The translations under genes and the position numbers were made by a program. From Cristatella mucedo (taxonomy: Eukaryota > Bryozoa > Phylactolaemata > Cristatellidae), in contig WPIO01000218.1 in assembly GCA_009760855.2 (NCBI GenBank), positions 1 to 62,000 on the forward strand: 62,000 nt of DNA, read 5' to 3'. The notes under the pieces are model-generated. The model had not been told where the DNA came from and ran no database searches. It saw only the letters and a program-made list of their open reading frames with translations. Below are positions 31,051-48,594 of this stretch, one piece after another (position 1 is the first letter of the stretch; the number at the start of each line of letters is the position of its first letter).

Positions 31051-32037
31051 TTTAGCCATTTCGCGATCTAACGAATTTATTAGTCAAAACACTACAGTCA
31101 ATGCCTGTAGTTAATGCCACAGCCTAGTTGCACCAGTACTTATATAGGATCTAGGCTCCGAAGCTTCAGTGGAGAGAAGAGAATAGCGAGTGAAGCAGCT
31201 CTGGAGAGAAGGGGGTAGCGTCCACACAGGCCGGTGGAAAAGCAGAAAGTTTTTTTGCTGCAGGTCTAGCGGGTCACGAAACCGCAGCAAATCCATCTCA
31301 AATAAACCCGGCTTAGTCAGCCGATAGTGTCCAACTGCAGTGCCTAATGAGGCCATACTCGGCCCACCAGTTGGCCGGCCGAGTGGTGTGAGTCCGGCTT
31401 GGGCGAAACTGCACCGTGGGCGATTCCGCGCCCACACTTTCACGTTACCAACTTGCTCGTGTATGTAATGTAATGTGCCATAAGAATACTTGCACGATTG
31501 TGGAATAAGCTGCGTTACCTGTCAGATCACTAACGTCATTACGTAAAGCGGTCGCAGCATGTGCTGTGCTTTAAGCTTAGCCGAAATGATCGGCTTTGCT
31601 GACGTTCCATATCTTGGAAGTTAGGTTGACAGCCATTTATTTACAACAGAGACCGGATAAAGCAATCGGCTACTACAATGAGAGTAGTGCCATGCTGTAA
31701 ATGTAGGCAGCCAGGTGAGGTCGTTGCACCACTTCACAATCTCGAAAGTACAAGAAGACTCCGAGAGCTTCGTCGCTACGTCAAGCCACGTTGCTCACGA
31801 AGGCTGTCGCTACTGCTCGCCTAAGCTTGTTCTTGTCATTCTCCTACAATTGCAGTAAATGCATCAGTAATAATTCATCAAACCTGGAAGAAGCTGAATG
31901 TTTGTCCAGCGGAAGTAGTCCTTTAAATCCATTCTGACCACTACTGTATGACCCTTCGCGGGCAAAAACGAGTGATGCACAAATCGATTTACAAGCTTGA
32001 AGCTGCCACACCTACGTGAAGGATGCGTTCAATCTAA
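31051..32037. other. Interspersed repeat and otherwise no gene
   Basis: Part of 31110-31460 is repetitive. 31311-31400 resembles 10139-10230, and GCAGAAAGTTT followed by GTCTAGCGGGTCACG near 31245 resembles the right end of the TIR element near 1265-1300. A GTAATGTAATGT tail-like motif ends it at about 31460-31475. The remainder shows no supported gene. Confidence 0.4.
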
Positions 32038-32570
32038 TAATATTATAATGATAATTATGCTCTTGATAAAGTGCCCTCAGGCAACTCAATCTCTCTCTAG
32101 GTGCTTTACATTTGCTGAAAAGGGAAATGCGATTGAATGGTGAGTAATATCCTGCTTGATAAACAAACAGAATTAATAACCTGGTTAGGGGTGACATGCA
32201 TAGGGTCAGCATGCAAATGTGGTTAGTGGCAGCATGCAGTATCAGCACGCATAAGCACATCAAGGACGAATCACAGGGACCCACTAAATGCTGTCCTAAA
32301 TAGATGTTTTGTAAGTTCATTTGAAATGTGGTCAGGTCAGGGGATGTTCTGACTCAGATCGAGAGGGAATTACAGGCTTTAGGAGCATATGAAGTAAATG
32401 CACTGTCTCCAAAGGATTTGAGGTCTGTACGAGGTATTGGTAGACTGTTGGATTCCGAAAAGCGGGCGGTACGAAGCTTGGCCTGATCGGGGAGTATATC
32501 TGAGAGACAGGATGGAGCCAAGAATGAAGTGACCTTAAAGTGAGCGACAAAAACCTCAGGCCTAGAAGCA
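32038..32570 (-). mobile_element. L2-A 3' end and C-terminal part
   Basis: Reverse-oriented 3' UTR (GTGCCCTCAGGCAACTCAAT, GTGACATGCATAGGGTCAGC) and decayed RT C-terminus to about 32570. Stops and frameshifts throughout. Confidence 0.8.
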
Positions 32571-33269
32571 CTGGTGTGAAGCTCTTAAGGCAAGAGTAGC
32601 CGGAAAAGATAATGCAGAAGACTAATTGTTCTAAGGAAAGGCTCCTAATACGTGTGCGGCTCAGGTTTTTGTCGTCTGCTTCCATTTCTGCATTAAGGTG
32701 CACGCAGGTGCAGGTATCTGCAGGTTCATTTCTATTTAGTGTGACGTTCCTACCTCGACTCCAACCTGGAATTAATACCATACGTTGTGTTTACTAGCTG
32801 CTTCCACTCAGGCTTGTTGGTACAAGCACGTTAGCTATCCATCACTTTTAGTTCGTATGAGCAGCAGGAACCGAAAGCTAGTATTGAGGCTGCGGTGAGT
32901 GCAGGTAAAAAATGCGTTTGCTTTACTGAGAGATGCCATAATACTGTTAGAGATGCAAAAGAAGCTGATTAAAAGAAAATACTCTGGGATGCATGTAGAT
33001 AATTTCCACTGCATAGCTATATTCAGCTTGACAACTAAAGCTAAAGGGAACTCCATACTCAGATATTCAATCAGGCCCGTGCAGATTTATGGCATGCAAT
33101 AGACAGCTCCTTGCTTAACCAAGGCTATAATTCTCACGAAAATTCCACACAGCTGTATCTGTGCCTTCCTGCACCAGCTTTCTTAAAATGGCTTTTGCCC
33201 AACATGAGCCTGAATATATGAGGGTCGCACCTAAATAAGATCCAAATTGTTCATTTTGAATGATGGTAA
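32571..33269. other. No gene recognised
   Basis: Short chance frames only. Confidence 0.35.
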
Positions 33270-33294
33270 CACACACACACACACACACACACGT

Positions 33295-33374
<80 letters not shown>

Positions 33375-33398
33375 ACATACACACATACACACACACAT
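33270..33398. repeat. (CA)n microsatellite
   Basis: About 129 bp of almost pure CA with one GTG interruption near 33293 and ATAC interruptions at the right end. Confidence 0.97.
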
Positions 33399-33459
33399 AA
33401 TTGAATACTTGTGCAATTTATTTGTAATTGCGTTATTGTCACCATTCCTGACTCGGTGC

Positions 33460-34754
33460 AAGAGGACTAGGCTAAGCTGCGTGCAACACTTGTGAAGGTA
33501 TTTTCAAGCCCTGAACATTAGAGGCTTCGGTGGTCGGACTAGCAGAGTGCCAGGAAAGCGGATGCGATAGCACGGAAGCTGGTGGAGGAGGAGGCCGATA
33601 AAAAAGGTGCTGCTGCACTCGGACTTTATAAACGCCTGTTGGACTGAGGAGGCCAACAAGAGCGACCAGAAGTGGCAGCAGCGATCGCCAACGGTGTGCC
33701 TGGCGACTAAGGCAGAGCCAGCAGAGATGCCGATGAAGCCCGCAAAGGCGGCGGCAGAGACGGTGGCAGAGCCGCTGAGGCGGTGTGCATAAGCGAGGCA
33801 AGGGCATCCGGCACGGAGACTGCAGCATCCGGTACAGAAAGGAGGCTCTGTCTGTCATAGTGGAGGCTCTGTCTGCCAGATAGGAGGCTCTGTCGGCCAG
33901 AAAGGTGGCTGTTTGTCTGCTTGCGAGAGGGCGGCGGCTGGAAAAACACTGGTAGAGAGCGGGACAGCACCGGTAGCCAGCGAGTCGGCACTAATGGTCT
34001 CGGAGGCGACAGGGAAATGGAGCGAAGCAGTAGCTTAGGCGGAAGTATGTGAATCACCAGCTAAAGAGGTTGGAGAGATGCTCACCGAGAAGGCACACGA
34101 GATGTTTGCCGAGCTGTCGGAGGCTAAGACTGAAGAGTGGCAGCAACAGATTTTGGCGCATATTATGGTTGGTATAATTATGGTATATATTTGGAGCATA
34201 TAATGGCCTCGGTTTCCGTTTTCTCGGTTTGCTGCTGGTGGAGAACCGGGAGGGGCCCGGCACAAGACGAGAGCGAGACGACCGGCGAGGAGGCACGACA
34301 GGTTGTACGCCGAGCGACAGAAAACAATGGCGCAGGGGTGGCCGACGGAGTGGCCAAAGGCAGTCGTACAGGAGCTGAGGCTCCAGGCATTTGCCTCACG
34401 AGAGGCAACCCTTTGCGATCCAGAAGACAGCGGCCGGCGTTAGGGCGAATGCCCGGAAGCCCCATGCGGTTGCAGAGACTGGTCCCTCATTGGAGACTGG
34501 TGGTGCGGCGGAAAGCTGCATGGCTCGGCGACGTGGCGAAGCTCGTGCCGTACATAGCCGGCAATATTAAGTGCTATCACTTGCCACCTCCAAGCGGCCG
34601 CTACCTGGCCTTGTGCTACATGAAAAAGGAGGTCAGGGTGGCATGTACTACTATTGAGCAGCTGTAATGCCATATTTTTGTAACCCATTCTATCTTGAGG
34701 TCAAAGGGGAATGTGATTATTTTGATTACATTACACTGCAATTGGATTATGTGC
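33460..34754 (+). pseudogene. Frameshifted coding relic next to an LTR-like block
   Basis: GC-rich, coding-like plus-strand sequence in several broken frames. Protein-like segments include MLTEKAHEMFAELSEAKTEE near 34079 and QGWPTEWPKAVVQELRLQAF near 34337. A further 176-codon frame spans 34137-34667. It ends shortly before the LTR-like block at 34755. The position suggests the internal region (perhaps gag) of an LTR element, but no protease, RT or integrase motif is visible. That identity is an inference. Confidence 0.35.
33842..33925. repeat. 21-bp tandem repeat, about 3-4 units
   Basis: GGAGGCTCTGTCTG recurs at 21-base spacing (near 33841, 33862 and 33883, then a diverged GGTGGCTGTTTGTCTG). 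The 21-base period keeps frame, as expected if it once encoded a 7-residue repeat. Confidence 0.8.
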
Positions 34755-34913
34755 TGTTACGATTTCTGGCAGTAGTGTATAAGTAACAGGCGGCAAAGGC
34801 CCGGGAAGTTAGGCCGAGGACGCCGGGCAGGCAGTCGCCTAGTGGCCCCCTGCTGCGTCCGTGTGAATAAACGTCTTTGAGCCTGCTTCGGTGTTCGTCA
34901 TAGTATCCCGTAC
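34755..34913 (+). mobile_element. LTR-like block, copy 2
   Basis: Matches 1673-1832: TGTT start, TGTATAAGTAAC, GGCGGCAAAGGCCCGGG, AATAAACGTCTTTGAGCC. About 80% identical by eye with small indels. It lies at the end of the coding relic 33460-34754. Confidence 0.55.
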
Positions 34914-35754
34914 CAGCCGCTTAGAGAATTTCCAACTAAACAGATGAATAAGAAACTCCATCATCTCCAAGCTTAGTCAGCTAGCCCCCAACTCTGAGCA
35001 TAAAGCCTTCAAAATCTACCACTTGCTCACCACGTGTTCGATATTTGCATTATCTGGTCTCATTTGTTTGATATGCAGCTTTGTACTTTTCGTCTGGATG
35101 TGTTTATCCCGCTGTATTGTTTCGATGACAAAGGAAAGAAAGGAAGAGGCATCAAGCCGCATGCAGACAGATGGCAAGATAAGCTGCTGCCCCAGGGGCA
35201 TGAGCACTTTCGGCTATACTGTGGTGGATATGGAGGCTTTAGGAAACACGTCAAGACTAGCAGCTAATTGTTTATCAGCATGTACTTTTAATAAAGTTAC
35301 TGTTTCAGGCTTGTTGCATATCAACCTATCCATACCCAACCTATCCATCCCCGAAAAAGGCTAACTGAAGGCGAATCAATTGCATATCATAATTGCTTGA
35401 CTTGGATTTGACTCGTAGGCTACCTTGGTAACAGACGATCAAATAGCCGGTGCCTAGCCCTATAATTAAGGAACCATTAATCTAGAATATTATGCAAATG
35501 GAAAACAAGCTCACGCAAAAAACAAGATAGGCAGAAGGCAACCTATTTACATATCTACTTTAATTCTTATGCAGCTGATACCTACTTCTAGTGCCTGCAA
35601 AGCCAAAGCAAAAGTAGTATTCCCTCAGCCAGATTTAAAGTCTCAGCAAGGCAAGCAAGAGGCCATTAGCTAGAAAGATAAAATGCAAGCAGTATCATAT
35701 CCCCAAAGAACTGAGCGAGCTGAGATATCTACAAACGCACAATAATAATAGTAG
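34914..35754. other. No supported gene; one weak exon candidate
   Basis: On the minus strand, 35031-35111 is an 81-nt open segment. It has a good pyrimidine-rich acceptor (CTCTTCCTTTCTTTCC then ...ACAATACAG) and a donor GTG|GTGAGC. Its product is Lys-rich with no recognised domain. It lies downstream of the CARD gene array on the same strand, but I found no partner exon. Confidence 0.25.
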
Positions 35755-36213
35755 TACGTTTTATGTAGCGCCCAAAGATAACACAATCTCTTTCTAGGCA
35801 CTTCACATTTGCTGCAAAGGGCTCACGACAGAATGGCTAGTGGTAGCATGCTGGTAGTGGTAGTGCTAGCACAACGAAAAAAAGAATAACTTCATTAGGG
35901 GTGATATGCAAAGGGTCAAGATACAAATATAGTTGGTGGCAGCTTCCACACTGTCACCTTGCATAAGCAAAAAAAGGCAAGAATCACTCAGACCTGCTGA
36001 ATGCTGTGTTAAATATGTGCATATTAATCTTTCAATTTGATCAAGTCATTGGATCTACTGACGCAATTTGGAAAAAATCCCAGGCTGTGGGAGCATGCAA
36101 ACTGAATTCAAGGCCTCCAAAGGATTTGAGGTTTATTCAAAGTAAAGGTAATCGATTTGGTTCTGAAAGTGAGTGGCGAGACCGTTAGCCGGGTTGGGAT
36201 ATGGATCTTTTAG
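35755..36213 (-). mobile_element. L2-A-like 3' end, decayed
   Basis: Reverse-oriented 3' UTR (ATCTCTTTCTAGGCACTTC, GGGGTGATATGCAAAGGGTC) and RT C-terminal remnants to about 36180. It forms the left flank of the tandem array, whose first repeated base is about 36214. Confidence 0.7.
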
Positions 36214-36519
36214 GTTCTCTGAGAATTCCATGAAAATGTAATTAATACTTATTACCAAACCGTAAAAACAGATGTTACCAGCACATCCCCCCGTAGCATT
36301 TCAATGCTATCTCAGTGTTCTTCTCGTTTAAAATCACTTTAAAATGGAAGATTGCATGAGCTCCTTAAATATGTCCACCGACGTCCAGCTATGAACGATT
36401 CCAAAACTTCATATCAGCTGGGACAACGACGAAACAGCCAAATGGTTCCATAAATATGCGACATGCTGCTACATTCACTTAGTCACGATTGGCAGATCCT
36501 CCTTCTATTCACAAAGGTG

Positions 36520-37170
36520 CTAACAGATGGTACACAACTCTGAGGCTAGGCATGCCTGCAGCCAACTTCTCAACTGCCGCATAACACCACGAACTACCCA
36601 CGCCTGCTGGCTCATCATTAAGCAGCATATTAACAACAAGTTTTTGTCACTCACTTGTATGCCCTTCCATTTTATTGCTCAAGCCTGCTTCGGCTGTCAC
36701 GCTATTCTGGAAAGAGAGTAAATTTCAAAGTCATCAGTGACCTACTATCACAAGCAGAGTGGGTTCGGAATAATCACAATGCATGCTGTTATGGCATAAT
36801 CGATCGACTGGTAATAATTCCGAATTGGAAGTACCGTTATTAACTGCCACTTCTTTGGCATATTCCGGAGCTCTGTTTCTCACTAAACTCTTGATAAGAA
36901 AACTTACGTCTGACCATTGGTGGCTTATAATCAAGCGTTGGATTCAGTTCGAGATTCGGCATCCAACCTATAATTCATTCCATCTACTTCAACCAGCCTA
37001 TGCTTTCGACCTTTTATCTCTTTAACTGTGCACCATCAGATCCTTAGAATCTATTCATTCCGCACTCCCTCGTTCCAAATTCAGAACTCATTTGAAATCT
37101 TTGCTAATCGAGCTTACAGCAACTAACAGGCGACAAAATTCAGCTATCTTCTAACTTGATCCCTGCCTGC
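36520..37170 (+). mobile_element. Decayed L2 RT fragment (unit 1)
   Basis: Recognisable plus-strand remnants of the L2 RT tail, for example CWLIIKQHINNKFLSLTCMP, matching [20 protein letters not shown], and later RSKFRTHLKSLLIE. Highly mutated. The equivalent region in unit 2 is 47408-48060. Confidence 0.65.
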
Positions 37171-37607
37171 ACTAACCAGGCATCATTTTAGTTGCAGCCA
37201 AAAGCACTTCTATTCCTGTAAGAATTTCTTTGCCCTATTCAACGTGTATGTTTTTTGTTCTGGTACACTTCGCCTGTGTACCTGGCCGTGATTTCGAACA
37301 GTTTACTTGTGGGTGGTCATCTCAGCCGATAGCTATGAGTACCGTGTTTAGTGTAGCACGATGGCCTTACTCGTTCGCTTTTGAATGTTAGGTTACGACC
37401 ATGCAGGCGACACAAATGTATCGATCGTCTCATCTTAAGTTTTCGATTTTTGAATGGAAAATGTCGTTTAAAGGCTCTCAGCCAGCGAATTATTACAGTC
37501 TTCTTTAAAAATGAGTTAAGGTTCATGCCATTAAGCACGTGGGGAAAACGTATTGTCTTGCCGGTATAGACTCTCACCAGGGCTCACTAACTGAACACAC
37601 ATCTGAG

Positions 37608-37617
37608 TTTATTTATT
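37608..37617 (-). promoter_or_regulatory. Polyadenylation signal of CARD gene copy 1
   Basis: Two overlapping minus-strand AATAAA hexamers (AATAAATAAA) about 65 bases after the proposed stop codon. Equivalent sites are at about 48500-48509 and 59154-59163. Confidence 0.55.
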
Positions 37618-37678
37618 GCAGACACAGCAGATAGTTAGCTGGGCTCACCTGGGATCATTCACAGTTGACTCAGCCGGA

Positions 37679-44310
<6,632 letters not shown>

Positions 44311-44449
44311 AATCTGGCTGGTCTACCAAGCCGTCAGTTCAGTATGTGCTCATCAAATATCTCAGCTAGAAAATCAAACTGTTCGTGAAAGAAAATTGTA
44401 TATGTACAAGCTTAGTCACTATTACCTAGATAGAATTTAAATCTGCACA

Positions 44450-44675
44450 TTGCTTGTTGGCCAGGTCATAAGTCATTCAATAATCTCCTTCATTCACAAT
44501 CATAAATTCACTGATCCCATGCCTTGGTTTATCATTGCTAATTTATTAGCAGCTCTCAGTTACAACCCTGTGGCCAAGCTCCTAGTTCATATCCCAGCTT
44601 ATGCATTCAAAGGATTATACAAGATGCCGGCCAGTGTCTAGGCAAAAATTGACCATATAAGGCAGTAACCATTAT
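44450..44675 (+). other. Open segment of unknown nature
   Basis: The plus strand encodes MPWFIIANLLAALSYNPVAK, then LVHIPAYAFKGLYKMPASV. Unit 1 has a TAG stop at 44639-44641 where unit 2 has TGG, letting the frame run on to IDHIRQ before a stop. It may be a relic; no domain recognised. Confidence 0.2.
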
Positions 44676-44811
44676 TCACTCGGGTATTCATTCCTCTTGC
44701 TGGCAAACGCAATGTTTTATGATAAGGACTGAAGAGGGACATTCCCTCCATTAAAGCTGCCTGCATCACTAGGAGCAGCTCAGACGCAGTACCACATGTT
44801 AGGAGAGCCGT

Positions 44812-44985
44812 GATAGTACACTAGGTAAGGCTGTGGCTTTTCACGACTTCGGGGCCGAGGTCGTGAGTTCGAATCCTGTGGTTGGCGACTATTTATTGCT
44901 GCTGCAAGCAGTTGTTATCGCTGTAAAGGCACTTCTGTCGCTATGCAAAAAAGCCAGTTAAATCGGCCAGTATTTTTGTGGGTTG
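44812..44985 (+). repeat. tRNA-derived SINE, copy 4 (unit 1)
   Basis: GAGCCGTGATAGTACACTAG, TCACGACTTCGGGGCCGAGG, an intact B box GTTCGAATCC, GCAAGCAGTTGTTATCGCTG, and an end near TTAAATCGGCCAGTATTTTT. Confidence 0.8.
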
Positions 44986-45469
44986 TGTGCCCATTCACTT
45001 GATTGAAGTAGTTCTACCCCCAATATGACCCAACGTAAAAGGACACACAAAATTCATCAATCCACTGAAGAATTTGCTTAACATCTTTTGTCTTCTTGCC
45101 GGTGAAGCTCTTTGACTGAATTGGCATGCAGTGTCAGCCACAATAAAGAAATTCAACTGCCCTTTCCTTATTTAGGCAATCAAAGTAGGCCTTACAGTTC
45201 AACTGCCATGCTTACCCCTTTGCTTTTAAGAAAGCACGAACGATGCCGTCTGGATGGCATTTAATTCGGTAGCCGCCTGGATAAATCATCAGGCAAAGTA
45301 GCAAGACCAATCTTCAAATCTTGTGTAATCCAACATAGGGCATTTTACAGTTAACCAACCTGGAATAGCCGATTGGCCAACCGGTAGTTGGCCCAACCGT
45401 TTCCTACCTATACACATGTACTTTCCAGCAAGCCCTGCGCCAGACTGAAACACTTGGCTGCTCCAGACG
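44986..45469. other. No gene recognised
   Basis: On the minus strand scattered protein-like stretches occur (IKCHPDGIVRAFLKAKG near 45245), separated by stops. This may be an old transposon relic. Confidence 0.25.
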
Positions 45470-46090
45470 AACTAAATGCACGGTCTCCAAAGGATTTGAG
45501 GTTTCTATGAGGCATTTGTAGACTGTTGGATTCCGAAAAGGAGGCGGTACGATGCTTGTCCTCGTGGGAAAGTAGATCTGAGAAATAGCCTCAAGCCAAA
45601 GAAAGAAGTGACCCTAGAGGTGGGCGACAAAAAACCTTGAAGTCAATCCGTTGCTTGACTGGTAGCCAGTGCAGGTCGGCGAGAAGTTGCATAATGTGGC
45701 CACTGCCACGTTCACGACAGACAAGCCTAGCTGCAGCGTTTTGCACCAGCTGCAATCGCCTGATCGCACATGCCGGTATGCTAGTAAGCAGTGAGTTGCC
45801 GAAGTCGAGACGGGATGTCATGAATGCATGGACCAAATTGGACGTCGTATCCTAATCTAACCAAGCCCGAATTTTAGCAATGTCATGAAGCTGAAAGTAG
45901 GCCGATTTGACTGTGGAGCTGATGTGGTCGTCTAACGAGAGGTCGCTTTGGAACATGACACCTAGATTTAGAGCTGATTAGGCAGGATATATGCTGCCAG
46001 AGCCAATTTTGAGCTTTAGCCTTTCCAAGTTCTGAATTACAGTGTTTTTACCCATCACTAGCAAGTTAGTTTTATCATCTTTCTAGGCGG
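45470..46090 (-). mobile_element. L2-A C-terminal fragment (unit 1)
   Basis: The minus strand encodes [39 protein letters not shown] and [17 protein letters not shown], truncated at both ends with no 3' UTR. Unit 2 copy at 56341-56965. Confidence 0.85.
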
Positions 46091-46349
46091 TTTACATTTA
46101 GTATATGGCAAGTAAATTACATACTGTTAAGTTGGTCTTATCCTCATTCAGTTTAAGAAAATGTCTGCCCTTCGAGCATAGTCCTAACAGTTTCGTAAAA
46201 GCGGCCGTGGACTTAACCAACTACTAATGGCACGGTAAATATGAACGTGCACTATGTGCACTCCCACTAAAAAGGTAAATTTACGGCAGCCGTCAAACTT
46301 ACCGGGACTAATAAGCCTTCTTTACTGTTCTCCGTGTGTACCGAACCTA

Positions 46350-46520
46350 TGGAAAAAAGTAGTTTGTGACTAAAGTATTGGCTATCTCTTCAAAGCTGAT
46401 GACTCCCAATTGTATTTTTATTTATATCAGCTGAATCTGACACAGCGATTGAAAAACTGAACACTAATCTTTCAAACATTCGGTCAGACACTATCAATTC
46501 ATCACCCTCAGTCCTTTGCT
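46350..46520 (+). mobile_element. Decayed L2 RT catalytic segment (unit 1)
   Basis: GGCTATCTCTTCAAAGCTGA then TCCCAATTGTATTTTTATTT correspond to GYQFYADDTQLYLSF of L2-B, followed by a match to the SESAAATEKLNACLADIRS segment. The Tyr of YADD is lost. Confidence 0.6.
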
Positions 46521-48570
46521 GCACATCAATGTACTCCTACAAAGCCACTCTCTGAGACCACTTCAGAAAGCTTGCAAATGAGGATTACTGCTAACCAATC
46601 AGACTTACTGATGCCTACTTTTGACCCTTTTAGATACTCGAAATTGAAGCGGCTGACACGACTCGCCTATTGCAGGTGAATACAGTGGCACAGCCTCTAG
46701 GCTCGGAAGTGGCACATATCCTTTTGCACAGGATCGTCTACCTCGGGCTGCCGCCTTAATCCATGTTCGGACCATAACCGACGGCAAACTTCTGTACCAC
46801 ATCCACTAGATGAGCTTTCGGCCAGTGGGCATAAAATAAGTGCTGTATGTGCTCATTCTTCCATCCGCTTTTGAACTTTAGTTTTCCGTAATAAAAGTCA
46901 TGCCAAAATTTTAAATCTCTCAAACTAAATGAAAATCAAATCAACCAACTATGTGTATCAAGTCGTATTATGCTTGGTTACATTGCAATCAGATTATACT
47001 ACTTTTACTGTACCTGCCAAGTGCCTAGATAGCTATTCAGTTCTCTAAAGTGGCTATTCAATCGCATTACGGTGTATGTACAGTGCATTGATTGTGATTA
47101 AGTTCTCTGAGAATTCCATGAAAATGTAATTAATAGTTATTACCAAACCGTAAAAACAGATTTTACCAGCACATCCCCCCGTAGCATTTCAATGCTATCT
47201 CAGTGTTCTTCTCGTTTAAAACCACTTTAAAATGGAAGATTGCATGAGCTCCTTAAATATGTCCACCGACGTCCAGCTATGAACGATTCCAAAACTTCAT
47301 ATCAGCTGGGACAACGACGAAACAGCCAAATGGTTCCATAAATTTGCGACATGCTGCTTTAAATTCACTTAGTCACGACTGGCAGATCCTCCTTCTATTG
47401 ACAAAGGTGCTAACAGATGGTACACAACTCTGAGGCTAGGCATGCCTGCAGCCAACTTCTCAACAGCCGCATAACACCACGAATTACCCACGCCTGCTGG
47501 CTCATCATTAAGCAGCATATTAACAACAAGTTTTTGTCACTCACTTGTATGTGCTTCCATTTTATTGCTCAAGCCTGCTTCGGCTGTCATGCTATTCTGG
47601 AAAGAGAGTAAATTTCAAAGTCATCAGTGACCTACTATCACAAGCAGAGTGGGTTCGGAATACTCACAATGCATGCTGTTATGGCATAATCGATCGACTG
47701 GTAATAATTCCGAACTTGGAAGTACCGGTTATTAACTGCCACTTCTTTGCCATATTCCGGAGCTCTGTTTCTCACTAAACTCTTGATAAGAAAACTTACG
47801 TCTGACCATTGGTGGCTTATAATCAAGCGTTGGATTCAGTTCGAGATTCGGCATCCAACCTATAATTCATTCCATCTACTTCAACCAGCCTATGCTTTCG
47901 ACCTTTTATCTCTTTAACTGTGCACCACCAGATCCTTAGAATCTATTCATTCCGCACTCCCTCGTTCCAAATTCAGAACTCATTTGAAATCTTTGCTAAT
48001 CGAGCTTACAGCAACTAACAGGCGACAAAATTCAGCTATCTTCTAACTTGATCCCTGCCTGCACTAACCAGGCATCATTTTAGTTGCAGCCAAAAGCACT
48101 TCTATTCCTGTAAGAATTTCTTTGCCCTATTCAACGTGTATGTTTTTTGTTCTGGTACACTTCGCCTGTGTACCTGGCCGTGATTTCGAACAGTTTACTT
48201 GTGGGTGGTCATCGCAGCCGATAGCTATGAGTACCGTGTTTAGTGTAGCACGATGGCCTTACTCGTTCGCTTTTGAATGTTAGGTTACGACCATGCAGGC
48301 GACACAAATGTATCGATCGTCTCATCTTAAGTTTTCGATTTTTGAATGGAAAATGTCGTTTAAAGGCTCTCAGCCAGCGAATTATTACAGTCTTCTTTAA
48401 AAATGAGTTAAGGTTCATGCCATTAAGCACGTGGGGAAAACGTATTGTCTTGCCGGTATAGACTCTCACCAGGGCTCACTAACTGAACACACATCTGAGT
48501 TTATTTATTGCAGACACAGCAGATAGTTAGCTGGGCTCACCTGGGATCATTCACAGTTGACTCAGCCGGA

Positions 48571-48594
48571 CTAGTCTATGATTACTTGCTGGAG
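48571..48594 (-). CDS. CARD gene copy 2, last coding exon
   Basis: Identical to the copy 1 exon (LQQVIID and stop). The AATAAATAAA signal lies at 48500-48509. Confidence 0.5.
   Translation of the reverse strand, partial: LQQVIID

Noticed and set aside
33115-33495. Open frames of repeated Cys-Val or His-Thr
   Set aside because: They are translations of the CA microsatellite in several frames and strands.
33842-33925. CRISPR-like array
   Set aside because: The 21-bp units are contiguous with no spacers, and the genome is eukaryotic.
46605-46802. Minus-strand frame of 65 codons repeated in unit 2 (57478-57675)
   Set aside because: Repetition only reflects the tandem duplication; the flanking splice-like sites are weak and there is no domain.
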